DNA of 64,000 nt from Thelonectria olida. Taxonomy: Eukaryota > Ascomycota > Sordariomycetes > Hypocreales > Nectriaceae. The stretch is taken from contig JAGPYM010000006.1 of NCBI GenBank assembly GCA_020736575.1, forward strand, positions 1,736,001-1,800,000, in the 5' to 3' direction. Below the pieces are notes generated by a model. It did no database searches. It had not been told where the DNA came from and saw only the letters and a program-made list of their open reading frames with translations. The translations under genes were made by a program, and so were the position numbers. Below, one piece after another: positions 36,878 through 46,987 of the stretch (positions are counted from its first letter, which is position 1; each line of letters opens with the position of its first letter).

Positions 36878-38100
36878 CTACAGTTCATCACTGTTTTCGC
36901 GTCGCCGGTGCTTCTCCCGATACATTCTGGTCAGAACCTCGTACAACTCCCTCGCATCCAGTCGGTCCAGTATAGGCCTTAACACAGCGATATATTCTTT
37001 ATGAAGTCAGCAAGCCCGACCTTCAACTCCTCTTGGGTTACTTACGCTTATATGATATGGTAGTGCACGATGCCGACTCTCTCACAAACTTGACAAAGTC
37101 CTGAATTGAATTGGCCAAGTGGTCAGGTAGATCATCAGGCAGGACTCTCTCATTCTTCTGCCACACGAATCCTTCAAATATAGGATAAAAGACGTACTAT
37201 TCGAACAAAATGTGATCTACTCCGGACGCCTCCATGGTTCTCGCGTAGTCGTATGCGCTTTTGTGCTGTTTGGAATGTGGTGTGTTGATGTTTGAGATGG
37301 CCCATTTTGGGGCTCAGCTCGGGGGCTTAAATACTACATTTTGGTAAGGTTGGAAGTGACTCACTCATTGCGAACTCTAGGTGAAAACGATGCCAGAGTT
37401 TCATAGGGTATTAGACACTATTTTCATGCTCGGTGATGGTTTCGATGATAATACCTTGAATAAGGTGCCCTCACTTCCAACCTTGTCCCTAGCCTTACTC
37501 CTAACCTCGTGTCGTTGGGGAGCTTCCCGATGCCCTTCGTCAGCAAATGAGGATCTCTAAACTTCACATCCCATCAAGGGGGATAAGAACACATTAGCGA
37601 TAGTATCAGTGAGCTGACATTATCCTGCGTGGATGCCAGAAGGTTCAGTTCATGAAGACACACCTATTTACTTCAAGTCACCCAGTTTCACCAAGATATC
37701 TGCCACGCCTCGTTATTGCAATCTTTTATGATACGAGCCATATTCGAGCAAACTCTTGAGCCACTTTTGACGGGCTTGTTCGCAACATGCAAAAAGGTGA
37801 CTTCGGGAGGAGATCAGTCAATAAGATGACAGGAGGGTACTTTCAACTTGGGCAAACTCGACCAAGCTTGCCCATCTCACGACCAAGCCATCGTGAAGCG
37901 AAAAAGGTACTGTAGCTTTTCTATAGAATTAACACCTTAATACTGTGATATTATGAATTAGAACCAGAGTTAATCTTACTAAGGGTAGCACACGAGTACA
38001 GAAGTGCACTTGGGAGGCCTCATAACATCACTAATCCCTAACAGGGAGTGCCTCTAATAATAAAGTGAGCAGCGCAGAGCTCAGATGATCTGTTGAGGAC
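36878..38100 (-). pseudogene. Relic of an unrecognised gene inactivated by C-to-T nonsense changes
   Basis: Reading the - strand, a protein-like frame runs from about 38100 to TAG 36878-36880. It has intact-looking introns, for example 37979-37922 (GTAAGA...CTATAG), one with GTGAGT...GCTGAG near 37340, and one with GTAAGT...ATAAAG near 37030. The frame is broken by stops at 37818-37820 (TGA), 37713-37715 (TAA), 37668-37670 (TAA), 37650-37652 (TGA), 37620-37622 (TAA), 37557-37559 (TAG) and 37197-37199 (TAG), plus a one-base frame change near 37403. Each stop becomes CAA, CAG or CGA by one T-to-C reversal. Between them the text is clearly protein-like (WASLVEFAQVESTLLSSY; YIAVLRPILDRLDARELY). 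The region is AT-richer than flanking genes. The family was not recognised. Confidence 0.65.
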
Positions 38101-38145
38101 TCGAATATATGTATCATTTTAGTTTCGTTTGCCTGACCAAAAATT

Positions 38146-38160
38146 TACCTACCTACCTAC
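38146..38160. repeat. Short TACC tandem repeat
   Basis: TACC units in tandem; a similar run occurs at about 42774-42786. Both are noncoding. Confidence 0.8.
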
Positions 38161-38518
38161 GCAAGGCAGCTTGCTTCGGGCACCCCTAGCACTGCCTTTT
38201 TAGAATTGATGGAGGTCAATTACAGTATCTATTCAAGTTAGAAATGCGCAGCCATAGGAATCTACGTGTCCTTATCTTTGCAACGTACCTATTATAAGCA
38301 CGTGGATGGAAATATTCGTTCATCAAAACTTCACTAACAAACTGTTGGCTCTGCGATCGAATGCCGAGATGCTAACAATGCTCTCTCGTATTCCTCTCAC
38401 CGAAGAAACGTCCTATTCACATCTCAGTCCTGCAAACGTTAGCACTACGCAAATTCATCATCACCGACATATTTGGGTTTCAACCTCAAACAGGTACAGC
38501 AAAAAGAGATGTCCATAG

Positions 38519-38524
38519 AAAAAA
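38519..38524 (-). terminator. Pol III terminator of tRNA-Glu
   Basis: Six A on the + strand (T6 in the transcript), 24 bases beyond the tRNA 3' end. Confidence 0.5.
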
Positions 38525-38547
38525 GAATATCCCATGGATGGGTTGTT

Positions 38548-38646
38548 CTCCGGTGCGGGGAATCGAACCCCGAGCGCCGCGGATCTGACACATGATGTAT
38601 CACGTGATTTGAAAACGCGGTATGTTAACCGTTACACTACACCGGA
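38548..38646 (-). tRNA. tRNA-Glu (anticodon UUC) with a 27-nt intron
   Basis: The - strand starts TCCGGTG and ends CACCGGA plus G, giving a 7-bp acceptor stem. The T arm is CGGGG-TTCGATT-CCCCG. The anticodon stem CCGCG/CGCGG encloses TTTTCA plus C, so the anticodon is TTC. The 27-nt intron is 38609-38583, after position 37, and contains the palindrome ATCACGTGAT. The mature length is 72. Confidence 0.9.
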
Positions 38647-39291
38647 TGGTGAATGTTGAAAGTCGGCGCAATTCAAGCAACCTATAGACTCCTCCGTTCA
38701 AGCTGGCCATCAAGTATCGCAGTTTGGCCTGGCAATTTGCACTTCCATTCTTCGATACTGGTGGCAATTACTCCAAAAACGGTTGTAAATTAAAGGTAAA
38801 AAGCACAAATGCATCTCGGCTGTTGTCGCTGACTAGAACACTGGGTACTTCCAACGAGGATGTGTCAATTGGAATATGCTTGGATAAGTGAGTAGTTGAT
38901 TCAAATGCACGATACATCAGAAGATGTGCCTAAGTCACGCGATGCTTCGTATAAAACATTAAAAGGAGGAATACAGGCCATCCAATGGGCTACTGATACC
39001 CCCAGCTAGCCCAAGTAAGCAATTCAGGCCTGTTGAAGGTTGAGATTTGGTTTTCATCATCTTCTGTCCAAAGTTTAGGGTAGCTCTGGCTGGATCTTCT
39101 TATCGGTCTTATCGCGTAGTCGTCTAACGAATCCGCCGGTAATCTGCCGGTAAGAACGCCACTGGCAAAGCGACGTCACCAAACAAACATCTGTCGCATC
39201 TCAGCTGCTTGCAGAGTAGACGTACCCTTCACTTGAACACCTCCACCACGGTCACTCGCGCCTAAAGCACCTATGCAAACATCACGTTGAA
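38647..39291. other. Intergenic region between tRNA-Glu and MDM10
   Basis: No gene seen. Presumed MDM10 promoter, with a GCGACGTCACC half-CRE at about 39170. Confidence 0.4.
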
Positions 39292-40813
39292 ATGCGCGAG
39301 TTCATGGACTATGTCCACAGCGCCTTCTACGAAGCCACCGGCTGGAACCGCGACAACTCGTATGCGGCGCTGAATTCGACCACCGATGGTGAGCATCACG
39401 ATTCGATCAATTGCCCTACCCTGCTGATTGCCCTTTCCGTTAGCTCTCCTGAACTTTCAGACTCCCCGCGGTCTACGACTCACCCTCTCTGCCCTCGCGA
39501 GCCCGAACTTTGCGACATCATACCAACTCGGTTCTGTCGGCATCGTCGACGGCTCCATCTCGTACCTCTTTTCTTCAGTCCCGCTCCGACTCCTCTTGAC
39601 GCCTCAATCCGAGACTGTATCCCTCCCCGATCTTCTGCGCTCATATCAACCCCTTGCTGAGCTCCCCCGACGGACCGAACCATGGCTTCAGACCCCACAG
39701 AACAAACCGGAGTCATCTCTGCTGTACGGCCGACTATACCTACCCCAATCCTTGCTTGAAGCACTGGTGGTGAAACGATTTACGCCTGCCCTCCAGGTTC
39801 AGCTGAGCGCGGTGTCAGCCCAGCACCTTAGAAATGGAGGCACGGTCTTGGGACTGGCTCAGTACGACGTGGGTAAATATGCGCTTGAGGGGCTCGCATC
39901 CTCCGATGGAGGACTTTTGGGATTCAGAGGAGTGTATAATTTCGGCGGAGACGCGGACATGCACCCCTCACCGAGTCCCACTGAGAACGGAAATGGCGAG
40001 AGAGAAAGAATCTATGGACGATTCAGCACAGGTGGAGAAATTTATTACGGAACACTGAACAAGTCGGGTGGGATTAGCCTGGGGACCAGGTTTGCGACGC
40101 TCCCGTCTCACAAAGGGACGCCACTGTCTGCGACCCTCACGCTTAACCCACTGATGGGAAATATCAGTGCAAGCTATGCAGTGGTGGCCGGCAAGCATTG
40201 CAGCTTAGCGTCGCGGATGGAGTTCAACATATTCAGCTACGAAAGCTCCTGGGCTATTGGTATGGAACTCTGGCGGAAACCATTCGTGAGACCTGTCCTT
40301 GAGGACGACGAGATGAAAGAGTCGAAGGCTCAGAAAGACGATAAAGTCCAGAAAGTACAGAAAGACCTGAAAGACCTGAAAGACCCGAAAGACCTGAAAG
40401 ACCGCAAGGGCCAGAAAGCCCACAAGAACCACAAGGACCAGAAAGACCGCAAGGACCAAAAGGACCAGAAAGACCAGAAGGACCAGAACGAACAACGGAA
40501 AGAACGCAGCTTCCAAGCGAAATTGGAGTGGCGACTGGATGATCCAGAGCCAGTGATCAAACCGGTGATCAAGTCAGTTGTCAAGCCAGTTGTCAAACCA
40601 GTTCCTGTTCCGGAACCAGTCGAGGATGAGAAGCCCGGTGAAGAAAAGTATGCCGGGGTATTGAAGACGCGACTGGATCAGAATCTCCGTATCGGTGTAC
40701 TCTGGGAGGGGCGCGTCAAATCACTCCTGTTCAGTTTAGGAAGTGGAATCGATCTGAGGAAGCTGGATAAACCGTTTCGAACTCTTGGCTTAGAAATCCA
40801 GTTCTCGTCATAA
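39292..40813 (+). CDS. mdm10: Mitochondrial distribution and morphology protein 10 (ERMES beta-barrel subunit)
   Basis: Two exons, 39292-39388 and 39444-40813, with a 55-bp intron (GTGAGC...CCGTTAG); 488 aa. The sequence MREFMDYVHSAFYEATGWN, the TPRGLRLTLSALASPNFATSY segment and GIVDGSISYLFSS are characteristic of Mdm10. The protein is a beta-barrel of the mitochondrial outer membrane that anchors the ER-mitochondria encounter structure (with Mmm1, Mdm12, Mdm34) and also joins the SAM assembly complex. The C-terminus LGLEIQFSS fits the beta-signal used for SAM insertion. Residues about 327-384 are an unusual Lys/Asp/Gln repeat (KDQKDQKDQ, KDLKDLKDP) in a region of the barrel that tolerates insertions, followed by Val/Pro/Lys repeats. 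Confidence 0.93.
40325..40497 (+). repeat. Coding minisatellite inside mdm10 (imperfect 9-bp units)
   Basis: Imperfect tandem copies of an AAGGACCAG-like 9-mer encode Lys-Asp-Gln/Leu triplets across about 58 codons. Units remain in frame. Confidence 0.85.
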
Positions 40814-43001
40814 CAACCCTGGAAGAGATGAATTCTGGCTCGAAGACGTAAAAGAGAAGACAACAAGTGCGGTGTTATTGGCCGAGTCGGACCACAGACC
40901 TGGCGCATAGAAGATACCGGGATAAAGGCGACCGAGCGTATGAGAGTCGTCAGCCAACGCCGAAACAACACTGGCACCAACGTGGGATGATCCACCACGG
41001 TCAACGCCTACGTCGACGGCTTTACTGACCGTTTGAAAGTTGCCAGGCGTTGAGGGAGAACCGTGGGGTGTATTCGGAGCCGCCTACCTGGTTCGAAGCC
41101 TGCAAAGGCTTCAGACGCTTCTTGTCTCGGTCAGACTACGGGAATGAATGGGTTAAGTAAGGGTGGGTTTAAGCATATGATAGGCGCAGGAGGGAAGATG
41201 CAGTCTCAACATGTACGATTATGTGCGATTAGAAACATGGAGCTACTATCCGAGCATGGATTTGAATTATTCTGGGCTAAATGGAGAAAAGGTTATCATC
41301 AGCATGGTTATTATTTGTCAAATATGGCAGTTCTGTGCCCTGATTTGCTTGGAAATGGTGGTGTCCTCGTCATGCATGGAGATGAACTCTTGGGAGGATG
41401 TGTCACTTACACGCAAACTACCACGAACAAGCGTAATGTGATGCAAACCGGTCTGACTAGCGCATCAAAGTTTGCAAAGCAGCAGTTGGTGCCAAGCGAG
41501 GGGTTGTGGTGGTTGCCGCGAGATCCGAGGGTGGACTGGCTGGTGTTTCTTAAGCTGACGGTGCGTGGGAGGATTCGACTGATGGACGGCAGCGCCATGA
41601 TCGATATGGGCCATGAGAACCTTGATGGCCTCAACGACATGGAGCCCTCCCACGCGCTTGTGGCTGGTGAGCCGCGGGATGGGTGGGCCAGACGCGCCAA
41701 TCAAGAGAGGAGAATGTCGACTGACGGGTCGAAAACGGAGCATCTGAGAGGCTCTGGCGGCAGCTGATGGAGATGGAGGTGAGGTGTGATGGGCAGGGGG
41801 GAGTGGGTGGATGAGCGGCTGTTGATTTGCGCCACACTCTGTGGAGGACTTCACATGGACATCGTCTGTTGGACTCGAGGGCCCGGGAGACATGGAGAAA
41901 TACGTACGAAGTAGTCCACACCGGTGAAAGGTTAAGTGACTGGGGGTGACGAGGTGAGTGAATAACGGCTGATATCAGCCAAGCGTGGTGGTTGATGAGG
42001 GAAAATGGCCGTGGTCAGCTGAACCTCTGAAAATAGTTCCATTTCTTATCTGAGACACGGCTGAGAAAATCAAGACATGACTTCGCTCATCCCCCATGTA
42101 TCTATCTGTCTATCGATAGTTAGCTACGTCTTCCCTTCAATATTCAATATTCCTCCCCCCAAAAAACAAATGTCAGCTGTCGCCATCATCAGCCACAGTG
42201 CCCAAAGCTGCAAGGCCTGCGCCAGCGACGGGGGTGCCCCTGTCCAGCTCGAGGCCATCAAGGTCCTCACCTTAAAATGACCCACCGAAACGCGGGCCAA
42301 TACCAGCCAGTCCCTAACTCCCTTTATCCCGCTCTTCACGCTTTCGGGCTTTCCGCCGTCGAATTTTTCGCCCTTCACGGACGGGGAGAACAACGATGAG
42401 GGCGATTGTGCGACTCCCTTGGGTGTACAATATGTGTCTCTGTTCAACGGGACAGAGTTCATGAGGGAGATAAAAAAAAACGTGGTTCATGTTGCAGTGC
42501 CGTTCCGTCGGGAATGCCCTCGAAAGATGTTCGACACGCGTAGCACCATCCATACGATAGACTCGTAAGGCACGACGACCCGGAGCAGGAAAAGCCCCGT
42601 GCGCCACCGATTTGCCAGTCACATCTAACCACTATCTTCCTAATCCATCATCCCCGTTTCCTCTTGCTCTCTCGCCCGTCGTTCTTCACATTTGCGACTT
42701 TGCTCGTCCTGAGAAACCTACGTACGATTACTAGGCACGCCCGTTTCCTCTTCTCTCCCACCCCCACGACGTTTACCTACCTACCTAGAGATCTTCCCTC
42801 TCCCTGTTAAACCCCTCCCCCCCGGTTCCCTTTTTCTGGACCCAGCGAGCACCACCCGTCCTGCCAGTCTCACATTCCCCGAGTCCCCTCCCTCTTGTGC
42901 AGCCCATTCACATCCATTTCCCTGCTGTCTTGAACCATCACCAGGCTGAGCTCGGCATCTTGCTTCCGTCCTGGCAGTCCATCATCGTCTAGAGCCCTTG
43001 A
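40814..43001. other. Intergenic region between mdm10 and the ZIP transporter gene
   Basis: No supported gene. It contains a 233-codon frame from GTG 41063 without an ATG-led conserved start, and a frame 42170-42568 with a single TGA (see findings). 42.7-43.0 kb is C/T-rich, as in many fungal promoters and leaders. Confidence 0.4.
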
Positions 43002-43122
43002 ACCTTGAAGCTAAGCTTAAGACACGCCTGTAAACGGTTGCGCGTCGCTCCCGTCCCCATCCGCTCCCGACCTATAAGTCCTGCTGTGCGCCGCCATCAA
43101 GGTCACCTTTGCTGCAACCTTG
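43002..43122 (+). promoter_or_regulatory. Cluster of zinc-responsive-type motifs upstream of the ZIP transporter
   Basis: ACCTTGAAGCT at 43002-43012 matches the yeast Zap1 zinc-responsive element ACCTTNAAGGT at 10 of 11 positions. CAAGGT occurs again at 43098-43103 and, reversed (ACCTTG), at 43117-43122; CAAGGT is the core bound by Aspergillus ZafA. The cluster is 370-490 bp before the ATG of a zinc transporter, the expected target of such factors. Confidence 0.55.
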
Positions 43123-43488
43123 ACGGACATCCTTCATTACGACCGGGAATAAATCGAATTGTCAGCTCTCCACACGACTTTATCATCCTCATCTTGGCAG
43201 CGTATAAAGCTGTCGTCGCTTCGCTGCAGGCCAAGACGAACTCTTCCGTGTGGCACAGACTGCGACTAAGCGCCTCCCGCCCTCGCTCCCTTCTTGGCTT
43301 CCCTTGGCACCACTGATCCTTTCGATCGTCACCGCATCGGGGTTGTCGTCTCTTCTGACAGCTTGGCGCTCCACGACATCCTCGTCTGAGGTGTTTCACT
43401 GGCCGTCAGACGTATAACACGGACGACCTCCGACATTCTTCATATCGATTCTTGAATTCTTCCACAACGCCACTACAACTTAACCGAC

Positions 43489-44502
43489 ATGGCGGAAGAA
43501 GAATCTTGCAACGGCGAGGCCGTCGACGCTGGCCGACGTGGCCTTCGAATTGCCTCCATCTTCATCATCATGGCCGCTTCACTCATTGGCGCCGTTGGTC
43601 CGATCATCCTTGCCCGACAAAGCAAGGTCCCTGTCCCCAAGTTTCTCTTCTTCATTTGCAAGTTCGTCGGTACCGGCGTCATTATTGCCACGGCCTTTAT
43701 GCACTTGCTGGTCCCTGCCATCGAAAACTTGGGAGACGAGTGTCTTGCGGACCGACTAGGCGAATACGACTGGGCCGAGTGCATCGCCCTCATGACCGTC
43801 ATCGTCATGTTCTTCGTCGAGATGCTAGCGATGAGGTTGGCCAATGAAGATGAGGAACACAGCCACGACAAGGACTTCGACCTCGACCCTGCTATGGACA
43901 TTGTTGCGGCCAAGTCTCGAGGCTCAGGAGCCTCTGACGTCGAGCGTGACGGCAACGGCCTTGCCCCGGGCGGAGAGGAGCACCTTGCTCATCGACGCGA
44001 GCATAAGGAGAACGACTCTGGAATTGGAAGCCAGCTCCTTGCTATTTTCGTTCTTGAATTTGGTGTCGTGTTCCACAGCATCTTCATCGGTCTCACCCTT
44101 GGTACGACCGACGACCTTACCGTCCTCCTCATCGTTCTCGTGTTCCACCAGCTGTTTGAGGGTCTGGGTCTGGGCTCTCGATTGGCCGTTGCCCCTTGGC
44201 CCAGTAACAGAAAGTGGGTGCCCTACGTCCTCGGCGTCATCTTTGCTCTTTCAACGCCCATTGGCGTGGCTGCTGGCATAGGAGCCAAGCCCAACAACGC
44301 CAACACGCAGAAGCTTGTCAATGGTATCTTTGACGCCATCAGTGCTGGTATTCTGATGTACACTGGTCTCGTAGAGCTCCTCGCCCACGAGTTCATGTTC
44401 AACCCCTACATGCGTCGGGCGCCTCTGAAGACGCTATTGTTGGCCTTTGCCTGCGTAGCATTCGGTGTGACGGTGATGGCAGTCATTGCTAAGTGGGCTT
44501 AG
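43489..44502 (+). CDS. ZIP-family zinc transporter (Zrt1/Zrt2-like)
   Basis: A single exon of 337 aa. Eight hydrophobic segments fit the ZIP topology: RIASIFIIMAASLIGAVGPI, FLFFICKFVGTGVIIATAFMHLL, ALMTVIVMFFVEMLAMRLA, then four to five more at the C-terminus. The short His/acidic variable loop EDEEHSHDKDFD lies between TM3 and TM4. The metal-binding helices are HSIFIGLTLG (TM4) and HQLFEGLGLGSRLA (TM5), whose His and Glu residues form the binuclear metal site. The role is zinc uptake across the plasma membrane. A motif cluster upstream suggests control by a Zap1/ZafA-type factor. Zrt1 versus Zrt2 cannot be separated by eye. Confidence 0.93.
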   Translation: MAEEESCNGEAVDAGRRGLRIASIFIIMAASLIGAVGPIILARQSKVPVPKFLFFICKFVGTGVIIATAFMHLLVPAIENLGDECLADRLGEYDWAECIALMTVIVMFFVEMLAMRLANEDEEHSHDKDFDLDPAMDIVAAKSRGSGASDVERDGNGLAPGGEEHLAHRREHKENDSGIGSQLLAIFVLEFGVVFHSIFIGLTLGTTDDLTVLLIVLVFHQLFEGLGLGSRLAVAPWPSNRKWVPYVLGVIFALSTPIGVAAGIGAKPNNANTQKLVNGIFDAISAGILMYTGLVELLAHEFMFNPYMRRAPLKTLLLAFACVAFGVTVMAVIAKWA

Positions 44503-45276
44503 AGAAAATTGGTGACACAAATATTCTAATAGTCAATTTTGCAGCATCTTCTGGTTAAGGACACTGGGTTGGATGGGCGAAAAACATGTTTCTTTCTTGT
44601 AATGCTTATAGACCTCTCAATGATACCTCGTCTGTTTGCATTGGTTTTCCTTTGATAATACTTGACTTGCAAAGACCGAGAATGAAGCCATAAGGGTATT
44701 CCAGCATATCAGACCGTCTTAAATGCATATGTCGATGCCGTTTCATTGCCAAACGTGTCTTGCATCGGTCCTATGCCATGTCGTGGTCAGGCCACGGCGC
44801 AGAAAGCCTGATGAAGGAGGCGTTCCTGACGTTGAGCAATGTTGAACCCTTCAGCTAGCCACTTCGAGAGCGTAGAATGGGAGCACGATGACGTTAAAGA
44901 GGGGTAGGTTTGTGTTACGGTCTCGCCTATTGAGGACGTTTAGTTTCATTGCGGATGCTTGACAGATGTTTCTGTCTTGAATTAACTACCCAAATAGGTA
45001 ATAGGTAACCATCTTCAACATGGAGCGGTTGGTCCCGCTTTGCATTGGTAATACAGTGCGTTTGAACGAATTACTTATATGCACTGTATTGAACACTGTG
45101 CTGAGTCATCCTCGTTTGTGCACCCCGCGACCTAGGGCCACAAACCCTACCCGAAAAAAGTTCCCCAATTCGAGGTCGAATTACAACACCACGAATCGAG
45201 CTCTCCAACCCTCACGCTTCGACAACCCATCACCCAACCACCCACCTTCCCTCCCATCCCCTACAATACCGCAAAA
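44503..45276. other. Intergenic region with the rps19 promoter
   Basis: No gene seen apart from the telobox-like site listed separately. Confidence 0.5.
45142..45149 (+). promoter_or_regulatory. Telobox-like element (AAACCCTA) in the ribosomal protein promoter
   Basis: AAACCCTA lies about 130 bp before the rps19 ATG. AACCCTA motifs are common in ribosomal protein promoters of plants and of fungi that use Tbf1-type factors; role here inferred from position. Confidence 0.4.
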
Positions 45277-46073
45277 ATGGCCGGCGGAATTACCGTTCGC
45301 GATGTCGATGTAGGTGCTCCCTGAAGAAACAGACCGAGAAGGACACAAACCCGAACCTTTCGAAGCCCTCGACGACTTGGCAACACAATCTTCCAACAAT
45401 AAATCCACGTCCGCAACGAAGGCGCTCGCTGCATCGCAAGCGCGTTGGGGAGTCAAACTGACACGCTATGCGATTCGGCCCGCCGACGGAGCGAACAGTG
45501 AGAAATAAAATGGGATTTTGAGGAGCAGGCGCGAGGGAGTCGAAAGACTTCTGACGACGGAATCATTGCTAATGGGTTTTGTGTTGCCAGGCGCAAAAGT
45601 TCATCATCGCCTATGCTGCGTTCTTGAAGCGTCAGGGCAAGCTGCCCATCCCTGGTACGTTCCCGCTGACAATTGCTCTCTGAATGAAGAGTCTCGATCG
45701 CTAACACTCCGTAGGTTGGGTTGACACCATCAAGACCGGTCCCGCCAAGGAGCTCCCTCCTCAGGACATTGACTGGTTCTACGTCCGCGCCGCCTCCATC
45801 GCCCGCCACGTCTACCTCCGCAAGACCGTCGGTGTTGGCCGTCTCCGCAAGGTCCACGGTACCGCCAAGAACCGCGGCAACGCTCCCTCCCACCACGTCG
45901 ACGCCTCTGGCTCCGTTGACCGCAAGGTCATGCAGGCCCTTGAGAAGATCGGTGTCCTCGAGCAGGATGAGGACAAGGGTGGCCGCCGCATCACCCAGGC
46001 CGGCCAGCGTGATTTGGACCGAATTGCCCAGACCACTGCTGAGGCCGAGGAGGAGGAGGAGGATGACGAGTAA
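45277..46073 (+). CDS. rps19: 40S ribosomal protein S19
   Basis: Three exons: 45277-45309, 45591-45654 and 45715-46073. Introns are 281 bp (GTAGGT...TTGCCAG) and 60 bp (GTACGT...CCGTAG); 151 aa. The sequence MAGGITVRDVD, AQKFIIAYAAFLKRQGKLPIP, WVDTIKTGPAKELPPQDIDW and YVRAASIARHVYLRK is unmistakable S19e. It belongs to the head of the small ribosomal subunit and is needed for 18S rRNA maturation. The tail (AEEEEEDDE) is more acidic than in animals. A tiny first exon and a long first intron are typical of fungal ribosomal protein genes. Confidence 0.96.
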
Positions 46074-46987
46074 AAAAAACATGGCGGGATATCATGGAAT
46101 TTGGGCGTACGGGTCATAGATGTCATGTATGAATGAGATTCCCCCGACATTGGGTCATTCGGTTTGTTCAATTTCGACCCGTCCAACCTCGTCGACCACT
46201 TTTCGTTTCCTGTAGTGCATGTTGACTCACCTTGGAATCTGTCCCTGAACTTGATGACTCCCAAGTCCACAGCACACCTGGCCTTGATCCTTAATTATCT
46301 TACCACGGCGGTGATTCAATGACAGGAACCGATCGCTTTGGAGATCTCCTTATTGGTTTGTTCGCCCCATGCCTTGCCATTTCTATCGTTCGTGAGACGT
46401 TCTCGGTCGCATTACATCGCTCCAATCATCTATTCGGTGGCCTTAATGGTCAATTGCTGTTTCTGTAGTTTCTACAAGCTCCCAAACGCTCCTTCAAGAG
46501 CCTGCATCTTTGGAAACCATCTCCCTTTTTCTCTCTCTATGACCTGAAGCATTCACCTACATCTCACAACTCCATCGGCGGCAACTTCTCCCCTAAACAA
46601 CACCCCTCGCTTGTTCTTTAACATGCGTGCTCTTTCTTAGGGCTGTTTTAACACAAGAACCACCTGCTCATGGCTATTCGACATCCTCCGCTTGCCGTTT
46701 GAGCTTGCTGTAGGCGGTTTGGACTCGCGGCCGTGATTCAGGCCCGAGTTTCGCCTGCGCCGAAGGGAGTGAGTGTTTCTGTGTGTAAGCACTTGAGCTC
46801 CAAGAGGAGGCACGTCAATAAACACGAGAGCTCCAACTGACGGAGATTAGGAGTTCCTGTGAGCAGTGCCGACCCCTATCTGCCATCTGAGATTGTATCA
46901 ACCACGACGTACTTCTCTCCACAAGCTCGAGTCTGCTCCAAACTGGCATCCCCAGGTGAAAACTTGTGGCTCGACTACATACCAAAA
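46074..46987. other. Intergenic region between rps19 and the deaminase-like gene
   Basis: No gene is supported. The frame of the next gene is open back to about 46841 but lacks an ATG until 46988. Confidence 0.45.

Noticed and set aside
41063..41767. A 234-codon frame opening with GTG
   Set aside because: No ATG-led start with recognisable protein, no family resemblance, and overlapping open frames on the other strand.
45453..46082. A 209-codon - strand ORF
   Set aside because: It lies antisense to rps19, whose identity is certain; the open antisense frame follows from the codon bias of that gene.
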